Positions 62,153 through 64,000 of a stretch of DNA of 64,000 nt are shown in pieces. The notes under the pieces are model-generated. The model saw nothing but the letters and a program-made list of their open reading frames with translations. It ran no database searches and was not told where the DNA came from. Numbering within the stretch: the first letter of the stretch is position 1; each line of letters begins with the position of its first letter. The translations under genes and the position numbers were made by a program. Origin of the DNA: an uncultured Oscillospiraceae bacterium (lineage in GTDB: Bacteria > Bacillota > Clostridia > Oscillospirales > Ruminococcaceae). Location: the NCBI GenBank assembly GCA_934465295.1, contig CAKSKU010000001.1:186001-250000 (forward strand), written 5' to 3'.

Positions 62153-63343
62153 ATGGCTGTAACTGATGTTTCCGATCTTAAAAAAAGACGGCAGAGGAAA
62201 AAATTTGGCCGCTTTTTGAAGAAATTCATCATAATTTTCATACTTGCTTTAGCGGTCGTTCTGCTTATATTCACGAAAAGCTCGTGGTACCCTAAGCTTG
62301 ACGGTATTCTTACGAAGATACCCGTTGCGGACAACACGGCAGAGCTTGCGGGGGGAAATTTTCCTATTGCTATTGAGGGCGGTGCGGCATATCAGCTTGA
62401 AACTGTTGATAACGCTATCGCTGTGCTTGACGACTCGCACTATTTTGTATATGACACGAACGGAAAGAGCATTTTCACCCAGCAGCACACAATGGCGAAC
62501 CCTATACTGACCGTTTCGCCGAAAAAGGCTCTTATTTACGACATCGGCGGAAACTCCTTCAGCCTTATGAGCAAATACAAGAGCATATACAAGATCGACA
62601 CGGACTACCCTATCCTGCTTGCGAAGCTTAGCGACAGTGACAAGGCGGCGATCGTGACGAAGGATGACAAGTTCCTTGCGGTAATGAAAATTTTCGACGG
62701 AACGGGAAAAAATATTTTCAATTACAGTTCTATCGAACGCATTATCGATGTAACGTTCACGGGCGACAGCGGCGGCTGTTACATCACAACTATCGGCTCA
62801 AAGGACGGAGTTCTTGTTTCAAAGATACTTTATTACCGCTTTGACAAGATAGATCATGACGATGCAGGAAACCCTGTGCCGATATGGCAGACGGAATATC
62901 TTGAAACGCTTGCGGTCTCGGTAAGGCTTTTCGGAAGCGACAGGATCATTGTTTTCGGTGATAATTTAAGTGCGGTATACGACACGGAGGGGCAGCTCAT
63001 CTCTACATATCAATACACCCGTGAGCTTACGGGGTTTGACTCGAACAGCAACATAGCTGCGCTCGTTTTCAACAACACCGAGCAGCGAAGCTCCGAGATC
63101 GTTACGTTTGACTGTGAGACGGGTGAAGAACACACCTTTGACACGGATTTCACCGTAAACAGCATACACGTTTATGATTCTGAGGTATATATTCACAATA
63201 ACCGTGACATTATCGCATACAATATACTCGGGGAGGAAGTTTCAAATGCGGAGCTTTCGGAGGATTATGACGATTTCAGGAAGCTGGGTACGAATGTATT
63301 CCTTCTCGGATATGATACCATAAACAAAATAGATTTTAACTAA
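62153..63343 (+). CDS. DUF5711 family membrane-anchored protein
   Basis: A 396-residue protein with a basic N-terminus (KKRRQRKKFGRFLKK), one membrane helix (~25-41) and a long outer domain rich in short beta strands, suggestive of a beta-propeller (repeated patterns like AIAVLDDSHYFVYDTNGK). The pattern resembles DUF5711 proteins of Clostridia. Function is unknown; its neighbour, a CvpA-like protein, is another membrane protein and follows by 9 bp. Confidence 0.75.
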   Translation: MAVTDVSDLKKRRQRKKFGRFLKKFIIIFILALAVVLLIFTKSSWYPKLDGILTKIPVADNTAELAGGNFPIAIEGGAAYQLETVDNAIAVLDDSHYFVYDTNGKSIFTQQHTMANPILTVSPKKALIYDIGGNSFSLMSKYKSIYKIDTDYPILLAKLSDSDKAAIVTKDDKFLAVMKIFDGTGKNIFNYSSIERIIDVTFTGDSGGCYITTIGSKDGVLVSKILYYRFDKIDHDDAGNPVPIWQTEYLETLAVSVRLFGSDRIIVFGDNLSAVYDTEGQLISTYQYTRELTGFDSNSNIAALVFNNTEQRSSEIVTFDCETGEEHTFDTDFTVNSIHVYDSEVYIHNNRDIIAYNILGEEVSNAELSEDYDDFRKLGTNVFLLGYDTINKIDFN

Positions 63344-63352
63344 GGAACGGCA

Positions 63353-64000
63353 ATGACTTTTATATCGGAACATTTACTTGACATAATTACGGTACTTCTT
63401 ATAATTATCATCACCTTTTGGGGATATAAAAAAGGTATTCTGCAGATGGTGATATCGCTTGCGGGATTTTTCGCTGCGGCGGCGCTTGCAGGATTTGTGA
63501 GCAATGTCACTTATGAATATGTATATTTCAAGGTCGTTCAGCCGTCGGTGATGGAATATATCCAAACCGAGGCTGATAAGCTTTCCGAAGAATACTCGCA
63601 GGAAAAGCTGCTTGAAAAATTCGGGATAATTCTTCCCGACGATGAAGAAACGGATGAACAGACGGACTTGACGAATGATGAAATTAGTGGTAAACTTAAC
63701 AGTATATTCAAAGAATACTGCGGAAGGATAACCGAGTCCCTGAAGGGAGTTATCCCCGATGAGATACTTGAAAGTGCTGACAGATACCTTGAAGAAAACA
63801 GGCTTGACAGGGAGACGGCACTCGGTAATACCGAGGACATAAAAAGCTCCGCTGTGACGCTCATCGAATCGGAGATCGTTCGTCCCGTTATGCTGACGAC
63901 GGTCAAAAACGTGATATTCTTTATAACCTTTACGGTCATTTGCATAATCATTTCGGTGCTTTTAAGGGCTGTGAAAATTATACGGAAGATAGAGGCTATA
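63353..64000 (+). CDS. CvpA-family membrane protein, cut by window end
   Basis: The first 216 codons of a CvpA-like protein. Helices at ~8-22 and ~28-48 include the conserved WGYKKGILQMVISLAGFFAA segment; a long acidic outer loop (~70-170, rich in Glu and Asp) is followed by another helix. CvpA was named for colicin V production, but the general role is unclear. The stop codon lies beyond the window. Confidence 0.75.
   Translation, partial: MTFISEHLLDIITVLLIIIITFWGYKKGILQMVISLAGFFAAAALAGFVSNVTYEYVYFKVVQPSVMEYIQTEADKLSEEYSQEKLLEKFGIILPDDEETDEQTDLTNDEISGKLNSIFKEYCGRITESLKGVIPDEILESADRYLEENRLDRETALGNTEDIKSSAVTLIESEIVRPVMLTTVKNVIFFITFTVICIIISVLLRAVKIIRKIEAI

Noticed and set aside
1..64000. tRNA/rRNA genes, CRISPR arrays, IS elements, prophage or defence genes
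   Set aside because: I looked through the intergenic gaps, which are short, and saw no cloverleaf, repeat-spacer pattern, transposase or phage genes. Absence was judged by eye only.

Overview
The window is a compact, almost gap-free stretch of a low-GC Gram-positive (Firmicutes) chromosome. Gene content points to the class Clostridia, most likely Oscillospiraceae/Ruminococcaceae (Ruminococcus-like). The signs are a complete spoIIIA operon with spoIVB and cwlD, a single-chain clostridial-type PurL, a C_GCAxxG_C_C protein, a DUF5711 protein, RpmF with four zinc cysteines, and many TTG starts behind GGAGG-type ribosome binding sites. Genus is inference; no 16S rRNA, tRNA, IS transposase or CRISPR array was seen.

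Layout. 0-0.5 kb: rplU with its promoter and leader (minus strand). 0.6-1.4 kb: an unrecognised Lys-rich protein. 1.4-16.6 kb (minus): the sporulation and housekeeping cluster spoIIIAA-AH, asp23, nusB, a TsaD paralogue, xseA, xseB, ispA, a PAP2-like membrane protein, dxs, tlyA, nadK, argR, recN. 16.6-21.8 kb (minus): yceD-rpmF, a PDZ/radical-SAM protein (DUF512), der, plsY, gpsA. 21.8-25.3 kb (minus): a small P-loop protein, pgi, a carboxypeptidase-like protein with altered catalytic motifs, a 100-bp palindrome, and an HPr-like protein without the phospho-histidine. 25.5-30.7 kb (plus): mtaB and purL. 30.7-41.4 kb (minus): an orphan peptide-binding lipoprotein, rpsB-tsf, ymxH, mutS2, recO, a YqzL-like protein, era, ybeY, phoH and a HAD phosphatase. 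41.6-44.1 kb (plus): a WYL regulator, a C_GCAxxG protein and a D-2-hydroxyacid dehydrogenase. 44.1-45.3 kb (minus): spoIVB. 45.6-47.1 kb (plus): a small membrane protein and a LacI regulator. 47.2-51.7 kb (minus): pheA, ispD, ispF, cwlD, radA. 52-64 kb (plus): ruvC, ruvA, a phosphodiesterase, ruvB, glmM, a methyltransferase, the ECF energy-coupling module with an extra membrane protein, truA, a DUF5711 protein and a CvpA-like protein cut by the window end.

Functional themes are isoprenoid synthesis by the MEP route (dxs, ispD, ispF, ispA), DNA repair and recombination (recN, recO, radA, ruvABC, mutS2, xseAB), ribosome biogenesis and translation (rplU, rpmF, rpsB, tsf, der, era, ybeY, truA, tlyA, mtaB), the sporulation channel and sigma-K signalling (spoIIIA, spoIVB), and cell-envelope precursors (glmM, gpsA, plsY, cwlD).

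Most of the window is ordinary conserved chromosome. The points most worth a second look are: the carboxypeptidase-like protein with all three penicillin-binding motifs changed; the HPr-like protein lacking His15; a purL leader that can form two mutually exclusive helices; a membrane-protein gene whose only well-placed start codon is ACG; a cre/LacI-type operator on the promoter of that gene and its LacI partner; a 100-bp MITE-like palindrome; and several promoter-embedded inverted repeats. All functional assignments come from reading motifs and gene order by eye; no database search was run.
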